64,000 nt of DNA from Actinomycetes bacterium (lineage in GTDB: Bacteria; Actinomycetota; Acidimicrobiia; Acidimicrobiales; JABEUL01). The translations under genes and the position numbers were made by a program. The DNA lies in the NCBI GenBank assembly GCA_021790815.1, contig JAJYFT010000003.1, positions 20,409 through 84,408 on the forward strand, in the 5' to 3' direction. Under the pieces are notes generated by a model that saw nothing but the letters and a program-made list of their open reading frames with translations, was not told the origin of the DNA and ran no database searches. Positions 1 to 9,300 of the stretch are shown piece after piece; the first letter of the stretch is position 1, and every line of letters begins with the position of its first letter.

Positions 1-468
1 TACTCTTTGATATCATCAAAATTCCCCAATGATTTTATAAAAATAGTCGGATTTTCGGAGATTGCTAGAGAGATCCCACCCCACAAACTTCCAGAAATTA
101 CATGGGACTTTGCATATGGAACCAATATGGAACACGCGTTCAGACTTGCAAGAAAGATTTTAGAAAAAAAGTACGGGAATAAACAAATAATACTCATTAC
201 TGATGGTGAACCGACAGCACATATTGAAGACGGTGGCGAAGTATATTTTAACTATCCACCAACTTCAAAAACCGTAAAGGCAACGCTTTTGGAAGTAAAA
301 CGTCTAACAAAAGCAAATATTAGGATAAACACTTTTATGCTGGACGACTCAGTACATTTGAAAGAATTTATCGAAAGAATGACGCGGTTTAATAAAGGAA
401 GAGCATTTTTTACTACGCCTGAAAATCTTGGTAAATATGTGTTAGTTGACTTTTTGAGTCGCCGGTAA
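1..468 (+). CDS. VWA-domain protein, C-terminal fragment (5' end outside window)
   Basis: The reading frame is open from base 1, so the gene starts upstream; the TTG at position 7 is only the first possible start in the window. The visible part is the second half of a von Willebrand factor A domain, with the central strand IILITDGEPTAH and the C-terminal block GKYVLVDFLSRR. The family pairs with MoxR-type AAA+ ATPases or resembles magnesium-chelatase subunits, and is often found as a long protein in actinobacteria. The MIDAS DxSxS part would lie upstream and is not visible. It probably acts in the cytoplasm with an ATPase partner, but no partner gene is in the window. The family call is good; the precise role is unknown. 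Confidence 0.75.
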   Translation, partial: YSLISSKFPNDFIKIVGFSEIAREIPPHKLPEITWDFAYGTNMEHAFRLARKILEKKYGNKQIILITDGEPTAHIEDGGEVYFNYPPTSKTVKATLLEVKRLTKANIRINTFMLDDSVHLKEFIERMTRFNKGRAFFTTPENLGKYVLVDFLSRR

Positions 469-617
469 CACAAAAAACGCATATTTTGGCCATATTCTCA
501 CTTTAAGTAGTAATATATGTGCACTGTGCGTGAAACCACTTGATATTTTCTTCAATTCGTGTCAAGATAACATTGATGTAATTACAACCGTGATATCTTC
601 ACGATGGGAGGCAGAAA

Positions 618-896
618 ATGGAAGTTAACGTAGCACTAATGTTCGGAGCCCACGACATGACCTGGCAAAGAAAAGCAAACTGTATGGGAGTTGATCCTGA
701 CCTATTTTTCCCCGAAAGAGGAGCCTCGACGCGCGAAGCAAAAGAGGTTTGTAGGGGTTGCGTTGTCAAGCCAGAATGTTTAGAGTATGCAATATCAAGC
801 GGCGAAAAATTCGGGATTTGGGGCGGAATGAGTGAAAGAGAAAGAAGAAGAATTCGACGGGCGAGATCTCTGATAAGAATCTCAGCTTCTGCCTAA
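618..896 (+). CDS. WhiB-family iron-sulfur transcriptional regulator
   Basis: 92-residue Wbl protein. The four cysteines that hold the [4Fe-4S] cluster are C22, C45, C48 and C54 in the usual C-x(n)-CxxC-x5-C spacing. The turn GIWGG (66-70) is followed by the basic tail SERERRRIRR that contacts DNA or sigma factor. A GGGAGG Shine-Dalgarno lies seven bases before the ATG. Wbl proteins are essentially confined to actinobacteria and their phages and usually work by binding region 4 of the primary sigma factor. A second, different WhiB is encoded at 3117-3410. Which subclass (WhiB1 to WhiB7) this is cannot be told from sequence alone. Confidence 0.93.
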   Translation: MEVNVALMFGAHDMTWQRKANCMGVDPDLFFPERGASTREAKEVCRGCVVKPECLEYAISSGEKFGIWGGMSERERRRIRRARSLIRISASA

Positions 897-1084
897 GTTA
901 CTCCTAAAAACTAAAATGTGCCATGCTAACCACAGACTAAGGTAACACTTTTGATAGTTCAGTTTTTATAGCAAAAATTCAAAAATTTAAAGAATTTCTC
1001 TTTTCATGCCGAAAAAGGAAGTATACAACATATTCGCTGCATATACTCCAATTAAGGTAAGTGTAAAAAGACGGGAGAAAATTC

Positions 1085-2197
1085 ATGAACGTACCAGAAG
1101 TTCCTATTCTTTTAAGATCGGCACGCATAATGATTGTTGACGACAAAGAGGAAAGCGTTCTCCTTCTAGAAAAATTCCTAAGATTGGCTGGCTATAACAA
1201 CATATATGGTCAAACTGATCCGAGACAGGCGCTTTTAGACTTGTCCGAGTGGAATCCAGATCTAATGATCCTTGACCTCCACATGCCAACATTAGATGGG
1301 TTTGCAATTCTTGACATGATTAGAGAAATGCAAGAAGATACGGACTATGTGCCCGTAATAGTAGTAACTGCTGATGCGAATAAAGAAGTAATGCGCAAAG
1401 CACTTGAAAAAGGTGCAATAGATTATTTAACTAAACCACTAGATAGAGAAGAAGTTCTCCTGCGAGTCAGAAACATTGCGCAATCTAAATTTCAATATAA
1501 GCAGTTGAGGTTAAAGTCAGAGTCACTTGAAAAAAATATTCATGATCGTGAACTTGAACTAGATATTGCTAGAATTGAAATACTTGAACGACTTGCCCAA
1601 ATTGCAGAGTACCGTGATGATGAAAGCAAAGAGCACACAAAAAGAGTTGGGGATATTTCAGCGTTAATTGCAAACGACTGTGGCATGAGCGAATCAATGG
1701 TGAGGATCATGAGAAAAGCAGCTCCCCTTCATGATTTAGGTAAAGTTGGGATTCCTGAATCAATTCTTCTAAAACCTGGAAAATTGTGCGATGACGAGTT
1801 TGAGATAGTGAAATCCCATACAACGTTAGGAGCTGAATTCCTATCAGGTAGTGAGCACAGGCTTCTTAATGTCGCTAGAGACATTGCTTTATGTCATCAT
1901 GAACGATTTGATGGAACAGGCTATCCAAATAAACTCTCAGGTCAAAACATTCCACTTGAAGCGAGAATCGCTTCAGTTGCAGATGTATTTGACACCCTCA
2001 CCCACGTTCGACCATATAGGTCTTCTTGGCCTCTGGATCAGGCGATAGCAGAACTTAGAGATAAAGCTGGCACTCAATTCGATCCCGAGCTTGTTAGGCT
2101 TCTAGAACAGGCCGTAAACGCCGGTGAAATCAACGAGTCTGGCCTAAATACAAGTCGCATAAAATTCAGCAATACGTACGCTTTAAGAGGAACTTGA
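1085..2197 (+). CDS. Response regulator with HD-GYP domain (c-di-GMP phosphodiesterase)
   Basis: 370 residues. A CheY-like receiver (about 14-130) has the acid pair D19/D20, the phospho-acceptor D64 in LDLHMP, T95 and K117. A helical linker (about 135-180) leads to an HD-GYP domain with H184, the HD pair at 216-217 (LHDLGKVGIP), HHE at 271-273 and GTGYP at 277-281. The metal-binding and GYP signatures are intact, so hydrolysis of cyclic di-GMP is expected, controlled by phosphorylation. No histidine kinase is adjacent, so the partner is elsewhere. GGGAG lies about ten bases before the ATG. It stands alone on the plus strand, convergent with the formiminotransferase gene. Confidence 0.92.
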   Translation: MNVPEVPILLRSARIMIVDDKEESVLLLEKFLRLAGYNNIYGQTDPRQALLDLSEWNPDLMILDLHMPTLDGFAILDMIREMQEDTDYVPVIVVTADANKEVMRKALEKGAIDYLTKPLDREEVLLRVRNIAQSKFQYKQLRLKSESLEKNIHDRELELDIARIEILERLAQIAEYRDDESKEHTKRVGDISALIANDCGMSESMVRIMRKAAPLHDLGKVGIPESILLKPGKLCDDEFEIVKSHTTLGAEFLSGSEHRLLNVARDIALCHHERFDGTGYPNKLSGQNIPLEARIASVADVFDTLTHVRPYRSSWPLDQAIAELRDKAGTQFDPELVRLLEQAVNAGEINESGLNTSRIKFSNTYALRGT

Positions 2198-2206
2198 TAT
2201 ATTTAC

Positions 2207-2253
2207 AATGAGTTGGGCTCACTTATATCATCCGACTCAAATTGCAACTCATT
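2207..2253. terminator. Inverted repeat between convergent genes
   Basis: AATGAGTTG and CAACTCATT form a perfect 9-bp stem around a 29-base loop. It lies between the stop of the plus-strand HD-GYP gene and the end of the minus-strand formiminotransferase gene. Its position suggests a bidirectional terminator, but the loop is long and there is no clear U-tract. Confidence 0.3.
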
Positions 2254-2292
2254 TGGCTAAATGCTGGGTTCACCTATTTTTAGGTATTTTTA

Positions 2293-3111
2293 CTACTTGA
2301 TAGCATTCACTCGATTTTCTAAAATATGAAAATCCTCTATACCACATAATTTAAGATCTTTTTTGCTTAAATTCCTAAGTACAAAATTTGGTATAAGGCC
2401 GACAACCTCACCACGTAGTACTCCACCTCCCATGTCATGTGTCATAGATTTAATTGCATTGAACACCAACACAGGCGTAACGACCCAAGGCATAACTAAA
2501 TTACAAGATATCTGAATAGATTCCCCAACCTCCAAAGCTAGCGCTCTTATTTCGTCCGATCGTATCGAAGACGCTATCTCTTTTGCATCCTCGAGAACAA
2601 TTCCATCAAGCCAGACATTATAAGCAACCAAGGTATGCCTTGCGCCCGCACAAATAAATCCTGCTTTTTTATTTACGTGATTTGGCTCATATTCAACTTT
2701 GGAACCTCCTCTTAACAGACGTCTCAACTCAGGAAGCGACCTTTCAGGACCGTATATCCCAACTGGAACGTTCAAAACATCGCAAGCCCACTTCGCAAAA
2801 GTATCTCGTGCTGAAATAGCTTCCGTTAAGTTGACATCTGAACCATCTTGCAATGGTACAAATGGGACAACATCAACTACACCAAATCTTGGATGAACCC
2901 CACTATGACTTTCTATATCTAAAAGTGCAACTGCACTAATACTCAGTTGACGAACATCTTGTTCTAAGTTTTCACCTGCTAGGGTAAATACACTTCGATT
3001 GTGCCACTTGTCAATATGTACGTCTAAAAGACTTTCCTTACAGACTTTCTTAAGTTTTTCGAGAACTTGAGCGTCTTTACCCTCACTCACATTTATGACT
3101 GCTTCAAGCAC
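2293..3111 (-). CDS. Glutamate formiminotransferase (FTCD N-terminal type)
   Basis: 272 residues matching the two-lobed formiminotransferase of formiminotransferase-cyclodeaminase. Early motifs are INVSEGKD and the KWHNRSVFTLAG block; the family hallmark HSGVHPRFGVVDVVPF follows at about 70-85. The enzyme moves the formimino group between formiminoglutamate and tetrahydrofolate. The cyclodeaminase domain is absent, and no hut genes are nearby, so a stand-alone role in histidine breakdown or one-carbon supply is inferred. The start is GTG, five bases after the stop of the upstream whiB, with no good Shine-Dalgarno, so translation may be coupled. Confidence 0.85.
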   Translation of the reverse strand: MLEAVINVSEGKDAQVLEKLKKVCKESLLDVHIDKWHNRSVFTLAGENLEQDVRQLSISAVALLDIESHSGVHPRFGVVDVVPFVPLQDGSDVNLTEAISARDTFAKWACDVLNVPVGIYGPERSLPELRRLLRGGSKVEYEPNHVNKKAGFICAGARHTLVAYNVWLDGIVLEDAKEIASSIRSDEIRALALEVGESIQISCNLVMPWVVTPVLVFNAIKSMTHDMGGGVLRGEVVGLIPNFVLRNLSKKDLKLCGIEDFHILENRVNAIK

Positions 3112-3116
3112 TTGTA

Positions 3117-3410
3117 CTATTGAGAATTAATTGATGCAAGTCTTTCCAGCCGTCGAACTCGTAAAATTCTTCGCCTTTCTCTCTCGGAAGAACCTCCCCA
3201 CACCCCATGGTCGATGCGATTATCCAGTGCATATTCAAGGCAGTGTTCCTTCACTACACACTTGCGGCATATCTTTCTTGCGACTTCAACACCTGCACCG
3301 TCACTTGGGAAAAATATGTCTGGGTCAAGGTCCTTACAAAGACCATCTTTCATCCATACTTCTGCCCCAGCTTCAGACGTGTCGTACTTCTCTAACTTTT
3401 TGCCTAACAT
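3117..3410 (-). CDS. WhiB-family regulator (second copy)
   Basis: 97-residue Wbl protein with cluster ligands C25, C48, C51 and C57, the GVWGG turn (69-73) and the SERERRRILRVRR basic tail. Its N-terminus (EVWMKDGLCKDLDPDIFFPSDG) resembles the WhiB2/WhmD group, which controls septation and cell division in other actinobacteria, but that assignment is tentative. A GAGGGTG ribosome site precedes the ATG. It sits downstream of guaA and just ahead of the formiminotransferase gene on the same strand. A whiB gene near groEL-guaB-guaA is a familiar actinobacterial arrangement. Confidence 0.92.
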   Translation of the reverse strand: MLGKKLEKYDTSEAGAEVWMKDGLCKDLDPDIFFPSDGAGVEVARKICRKCVVKEHCLEYALDNRIDHGVWGGSSERERRRILRVRRLERLASINSQ

Positions 3411-3477
3411 TCACCCTCAATTTAGTCAAGATAATCTTATTACCAGTTTATACCAAAAACTTCTTCATCCGCCGGTT

Positions 3478-5022
3478 TTATTCCCATTCAATAGTTCCAG
3501 GTGGCTTTGACGTGATATCATACGCTACCCTATTTACCCCATCTACCTCGGATATAACCCTTGATGCTATCTTTTCCAGTAGGTCATAAGGAAGACGTGC
3601 AAAATCAGCGGTCATTGCATCATCGCTGGTAACAGCTCTTAATATTATGGGGTAAGCATACGTTCTCTCATCGCCCATCACTCCAACAGATCTAACATCG
3701 GCTAGCACAGCAAAAGCCTGCCAAAGTTCTCTCTCAAGTCCAGCTCGCCTAATTTCATCCAAAACAATAGCGTCGGCTGCTCTGACTATCCCGACACGTT
3801 CTGGTGTCACTTCCCCTACAATCCGTACAGCTAGCCCTGGTCCTGGAAACGGTTGGCGAAATACGATTTCATCACTAAGCCCAAGTTCACTACCAACTAT
3901 TCTCACTTCGTCTTTAAAAAGCCTGCGAAGTGGCTCCACTAGCTCAAAATTCATATCATCAGGAAGCCCTCCCACGTTGTGGTGGCTTTTTATGACTGAC
4001 GCATTTCCAGGTCCTGATTCAACAACATCTGGATAAAGTGTCCCCTGAACTAAATATTTAACATCTACCTTCTCATTTGCTACTTCTTCAAATATACGTA
4101 TAAAAAGCTCTCCAATTATCTTCCTTTTTTCTTCAGGGTCTCGAACTCCTTTTAATCGAGAGAAAAATCTGTCCTTTGCATTTATATGTATAAATTCCGT
4201 CTTAAAATCGCGTGTAAATGCAGCTTCTACTTCTTCTGCTTCACCTTGACGCATTAGACCAGTATCAACGAACACACACGTTAGATTCGAACCAACAGCT
4301 CTATTGACTAATGCGGCAGCAACAGCTGAATCAACTCCACCAGACAGTGCGCACAACACTTTCTCCTCCCCAACCTGAGATCTAACTTGATCGATTGCCG
4401 TCTCAATTACTGAGGTCGAAGTCCAATTTCTTGAGCAACCTGCCACCTTAAAAAGAAATGACTTTATGATCTCTTGACCATGGTCAGTATGTGCAACTTC
4501 TGGGTGGAACTGAACCCCGTATAAGAGTTTTTGATCATTTTCAAAAGCAGCTACTGGAGAATGGTCGCTTTGAGCTACAGTTCTAAAATCAGGTGGCATC
4601 GACACTATATGATCTCGATGGCTCATCCAAACATTATCGCCCTCTAGTACTGAACCTAATAGCTTCGAACTGCTACCTAGATGAATCTCAGTCCTTCCGT
4701 ACTCTCCTTTTTCGGTTTTTCCTACTACGCCATTTAAGTCTCTTGCTATTAACTGTGCCCCATAACATATTCCTAAAATTGGTATGCCTAGGTCATACAC
4801 TTCAGTATCAATATCAACCGAATTAGCTGCATAAACAGATTCTGGACCTCCAGAAAATATGATCGCAGCAGGATTAAAATCCATCAGCTCTTGTGCACTC
4901 ATCGGCCTGACAATTTCAGAGTACACATGCGCCTCTCGAACTCTTCGAGCTATCAATTGAGCGTACTGAGCACCGAAATCTACAATTAAGACAGGCCTGT
5001 TTGGCCAAATAATATTATCCAA
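3478..5022 (-). CDS. guaA: GMP synthase, glutamine-hydrolysing
   Basis: 514 residues, full length. The N-terminal class I glutamine amidotransferase has the nucleophile C86 in GICYGAQ and the H173/E175 pair in QFHPEVAH. The ATP pyrophosphatase domain has the P-loop SGGVDS (227-232). The C-terminal dimerisation domain ends in the invariant KPPGTIEWE. It converts XMP, glutamine and ATP to GMP. The start is a TTG directly after the TAG stop of guaB3 (TAG-TTG), so translation is probably coupled to the upstream gene. Together with guaB3 it forms a two-gene guanine nucleotide unit. Confidence 0.97.
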   Translation of the reverse strand: MDNIIWPNRPVLIVDFGAQYAQLIARRVREAHVYSEIVRPMSAQELMDFNPAAIIFSGGPESVYAANSVDIDTEVYDLGIPILGICYGAQLIARDLNGVVGKTEKGEYGRTEIHLGSSSKLLGSVLEGDNVWMSHRDHIVSMPPDFRTVAQSDHSPVAAFENDQKLLYGVQFHPEVAHTDHGQEIIKSFLFKVAGCSRNWTSTSVIETAIDQVRSQVGEEKVLCALSGGVDSAVAAALVNRAVGSNLTCVFVDTGLMRQGEAEEVEAAFTRDFKTEFIHINAKDRFFSRLKGVRDPEEKRKIIGELFIRIFEEVANEKVDVKYLVQGTLYPDVVESGPGNASVIKSHHNVGGLPDDMNFELVEPLRRLFKDEVRIVGSELGLSDEIVFRQPFPGPGLAVRIVGEVTPERVGIVRAADAIVLDEIRRAGLERELWQAFAVLADVRSVGVMGDERTYAYPIILRAVTSDDAMTADFARLPYDLLEKIASRVISEVDGVNRVAYDITSKPPGTIEWE

Positions 5023-6186
5023 CTAGCTGCCCATGCCTACACCTTGCGATCGCTGAAGTGCTTTCCCTTCAGTCTGCAAAGAAGGAGCCACCATCACTTC
5101 AGCTTTGTGAAACTCTTTAATTGAAGCATAACCACAAGTTGCCATTGACGTCTTCAGTGCACCAAATAAATTCATACGACCATCATTTTCGTGTGCTGGT
5201 CCAAGCAGAATTTCTCTTAGTGTTCCTCGCCTATCTACTTTGACACGAGCTCCACGTGGAAGGGTTGGATGAAAAGTTGCCATTCCCCAGTGGAAGCCTC
5301 TACCGGGAGCCTCATGGGCATGCGCCAATGGAGATCCCAACATAACGGCATCTGCTCCGCAAGCAAATGCTTTAGCAATATCGCCGCCTCTGCTCATTCC
5401 ACCGTCAGCAATTACGTGGCAGTAAACACCTGTTTCATCCAAGTGCCTCATTCTGGCACCAGCTGCATCGGCAATAGCTGTAGCCTGTGGGACTCCAATT
5501 CCTAGGACACCCCGAGTCGTGCAGGCATTTCCTGGCCCGACTCCAACAAGCACACCAACTGCTCCAGTTCTCATAAGGTGTAGTGCAGCGTGATAAGAAG
5601 CACAACCCCCTACAATTACTGGCAAGTCTAAGTCTCTAATGAATCGTTTCAAATTCAGAGGCTCCACAGATTTAGATACGTGCTCGGCTGATACAACTGT
5701 GCCCTGGATTACTAGTAGGTCGAGCTCGCCTTCCATAATGGCAGCTGACAGCTCTTCAGTTCTCTGGGGGGTAACTGAAGCCGCAGACACTACTCCCGCA
5801 TCTTTTATCTGCTTAATCCGTTCAGTTACAAGTTCGGTTTTTACAGGTTCCTGATATATCTGCTGCATTCTTGCCGTAGCTTTTTCAGGCTCTAATGTCG
5901 CTATTTCATCAAGTATTGGCTCTGGATCCTCATACCGCGTCCAAAGACCTTCTAAGTTAAGCACACCCACTCCACCAAGATGACCAATCTCAATCGCAAT
6001 CGCAGGGCTTACAACTCCATCCATCGCTGAAGCCAAAAGAGGCAAGTCGAACTTAAAAGCATCTATTTCAAAGGTTATGTCGACGTCTTCTGGATCTCTC
6101 GTCCGTCTAGACGGCACAATCGCAATGTCATCAAAACCGTAGGCACGCCTACCTGACTTACCAATACCTATTTCGACCTCAGCCAT
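5023..6186 (-). CDS. guaB3: GuaB3-type IMP dehydrogenase-related protein (no CBS domains)
   Basis: 387 residues forming a single (beta/alpha)8 IMPDH/GMP-reductase barrel without the CBS pair of classical GuaB. The catalytic cysteine is C222 in [13 protein letters not shown], followed by [15 protein letters not shown] and the flap region. The ORF track starts at a TTG at 6201, but AGGAGG lies five bases before the ATG at 6186, so the later start is preferred. GuaB3 proteins occur widely in actinobacteria and cyanobacteria; their reaction (IMPDH-like or other) is less settled than that of GuaB. It directly precedes guaA. A canonical guaB, usually next door in actinobacteria, is not in this window. 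Confidence 0.88.
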   Translation of the reverse strand: MAEVEIGIGKSGRRAYGFDDIAIVPSRRTRDPEDVDITFEIDAFKFDLPLLASAMDGVVSPAIAIEIGHLGGVGVLNLEGLWTRYEDPEPILDEIATLEPEKATARMQQIYQEPVKTELVTERIKQIKDAGVVSAASVTPQRTEELSAAIMEGELDLLVIQGTVVSAEHVSKSVEPLNLKRFIRDLDLPVIVGGCASYHAALHLMRTGAVGVLVGVGPGNACTTRGVLGIGVPQATAIADAAGARMRHLDETGVYCHVIADGGMSRGGDIAKAFACGADAVMLGSPLAHAHEAPGRGFHWGMATFHPTLPRGARVKVDRRGTLREILLGPAHENDGRMNLFGALKTSMATCGYASIKEFHKAEVMVAPSLQTEGKALQRSQGVGMGS

Positions 6187-6247
6187 AAAACCTCCTCGCA
6201 ATCACCCTTGAATCCGCATTCAAAGGAAAAACTTCACTACATAATAG

Positions 6248-6276
6248 GGTACCGCACGAGAGACTCGTGCGGTACC
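6248..6276. terminator. Perfect 13-bp hairpin, probable terminator
   Basis: GGTACCGCACGAG and its exact complement flank the 3-base loop AGA. It lies 27 bases past the stop of the large repeat protein and before guaB3. There is no U-tract on either strand, as is common for actinobacterial terminators. It could also be an operator palindrome for guaB3-guaA. Confidence 0.6.
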
Positions 6277-6302
6277 AATGAAGAGGTAATTACTCGTTAA
6301 AT

Positions 6303-9300
6303 TTAAACAGCTGTGCCTGATCCCCCAGTTATCGCTTCAGTAACGTAAATATCACATCCACTGCCCAGGGTTCCACTAAACGAAACCGTAAATGTCCCAT
6401 TTGCTGAAGTGCTTCCAGTTGATGATCCAACTGTTACACCACTGCACCCTATAGGTACAATCGAAAGTGGGTCATTTGCAATGCCAACACCATTTCCGTT
6501 GTCAACAGTAACGTTGGCATTGGATCCTGATATTACAACGGACACCGAATATTTACTTGACGTAGCAACTTCAACTTGAGGCAACGCATATACATAAGTA
6601 GCATTCGTATATGACTCAGTAAATGTAAGATCACAGAACCCAACTGAACTAGATGGAGTATAGTCAAAAGTGACCTGACCTTTTGCCGAAGTATAAGGCA
6701 TGAAGCTACTAGAAATGCTTCCACAAGACGAGCCAGCAGCTGGAGTTATTGAAATTCCATCCCCTTCAACGCCAGCACTACCATTATTTACCGTTAAAGT
6801 AACTGGCACCATTGCACCTCCAGCAACAACTGCCGAAGCCGATGTTACAGAAAAAGATGGAGTTATTGCACTCGGAGGAGTTGCAACTTGTCCAAATGAC
6901 GCCAGCCCACCACTTCCAGATACCGCTTCAATTGTAAGCAAGTTACAGTTACCAATATAGGTTGATGCTTGGTACGGAACTGTGACCATCCCATTTGCAT
7001 TCGTAATAAATGGTGAAACGCCTGCTCCAAAGAACTGTAGACCCGATGGCACTCCACCACAAGCCGGATTTCCGCCAAACGAAGCTGGCAGCTTTGAAGG
7101 ATTAATTACTAAGACAGGATCGTTCACAACTGGAATTCCAGAAGGATTTGTTACTCGCACCTCCATATTTACCATACTCGTGTCAGATGCCAATACACTC
7201 GGGGTAGATCTTACTACTGTAACTGTATTCTTCACAGATGCTGGATACGATGCTTGAGTGACCAAGTTAACATTCAATGCACCAGGAGTTGCTGGTGAAG
7301 TCACGAGGAATGCGCAAAAACCAACATGGATAGGAGTATATGTAGTCACGAACTTTCCGTCACTTGCAGTCGTACCAGATACTGCTCCAAGCGTTCCACA
7401 GCTAGCTGTCGTATAAACACTATTCGTTACGTTTAATGGTGTAATACTCACGGCTGCACCACCAATTGGATTGCCATATCCATCTTCAACGCTAATTACT
7501 ACAGGGTCTGCAGGATCATTAGCATTAACATTAGATAAAGGTAGAGATGGAGATGATCCATTAACTGAAATAAGTACTTGGTTTGGTGGCCCGAGCTGAG
7601 TTATGCTCCCAAATCCAATTGCACCACTTAAACTCTCTTCAGCAGTTACTGCGCAGTTGCCCATAACTTTAGAAGATTTATAGGTAAAACTTGCAACCCC
7701 TGAGGAATTTGTTATTGCAGTATATGCAGATAAACTTCCACATCCTGAAGCTACTCCAGACACGAGACTTATTCCTACCGTAGCACCATTTTCTGGCGAT
7801 CCGCCATTCATTACAGTCACAGAAACAGCTGTAGTAGAGGATCCATCAGCCACAACTACAGCTGGAGCCACAGAAACAATGCTTAACTGTGTCGCTGAAG
7901 TTGCAGCAACCGTTGTTTCACCGCTCATACTTGTAGCAGACTCATTTGCAGTAATCACGCATAGTCCAGAAGCGGCTGGGGCAGTAAGTGTTGCGCTAAG
8001 TTGACCTTCCTGATTTGTGACTCCTGATGAAACTGACAGGGTCCCACATGTCGAACTCAGTGCAACGGAATCAAGAGTAAGTGGACCTGTATCCGTTGTA
8101 ACAGTTACTAACACTGATGTAGTACTTGTCCCGTCAGCAGGTATTGCAACTGCACCAGCATCAACAGAAACAGTTGCAGGAGGAGGAGTTAAGGTTAAGT
8201 TTGAAGTTCCCATTCCTCCAGTAGTAGCCTCAGTTGCATCGAGTGAACATCCACCTTGGACGATGCTAGCTGTCGCACTGAAAATAGCCTGACCACTTGA
8301 ATTAGTAGTACCCAATCCATTTGAAGAAAGTACCGCACACCCACTTGAAGAATAAATCGAAACTGGATCGTTCGGAACTGGTACTCCGTTTTTGTCAGTT
8401 ACAGTAACTGTCGCGGTAGTTGAACTAATCCCATCTGCGGGAAGCGATGCATTTAGCAACTTAATTGAAACACTATAGCTTGAAGTTGCTCCAGCTATCG
8501 TTTGATTTACTACTTCTGCACCACTCATTGAAGGTGAACTCGAATCAGTTCCAGTAATTTGACAAACACCAACACTAGCTCCAGGAGTATAATTCACTGT
8601 TCCAGATCCTGATATTCCAATAGCTACAGTTTTAGTTGACAAAGTTCCACAAGCTGCTGCAGGAACACCTGTAAGTGCCAAGTTGACGGTACCGCTAATT
8701 GGCTGCCCATCTTGAGTTAATGAAAGTGAAATTGTAATCTGGGAAGATCCAGAATTCACATTTACATATGCGCTTCCAAATCCAACAACTGGCGGGTTTA
8801 GAGCTTGTGAAATTATAAGCTGACCGCTTCCAGAGGACGCAAAATCTGTTACGGAAATATCACATGTTCCAGCCACAGTTGAAGCGGTATAAGTGAAAGA
8901 AAATTCACCGTTAGACCCTGTCGTTGGAGTTACCCCCGTGCTGAGAATGCCACAAGAACCTAACACACCATTTGTAGTTGAAAAAGAAAGCTGATCACCT
9001 GAAACCGGTGAACCATTTGGCGTAGTTACTAAAACGGTAACTGTCTCATGTGAAGAAGCACTCGGCGTTATTGTCGTATTTCCTATAACACTTACGTTGT
9101 CAGTCCCGATCGAAGCTGCAGTAAAGTATCCGTCTGCGTCAACAACCACTTGAGTACTCCCTAGAGCGTTGTAAACATTAATCGATCCTTTGCCAAGTTT
9201 TGTAACTGACATGTTTGGCACAATTTGAGATGAGCTAAAGTTAAGGTCAGAACTGATGGGAGGGGCAGAACCATCTCCTGGATAAACAGTTAAGTAGCCA

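Noticed and set aside
2699-2896. Plus-strand ORF inside the formiminotransferase gene
   Set aside because: Antisense shadow of a recognised enzyme gene.
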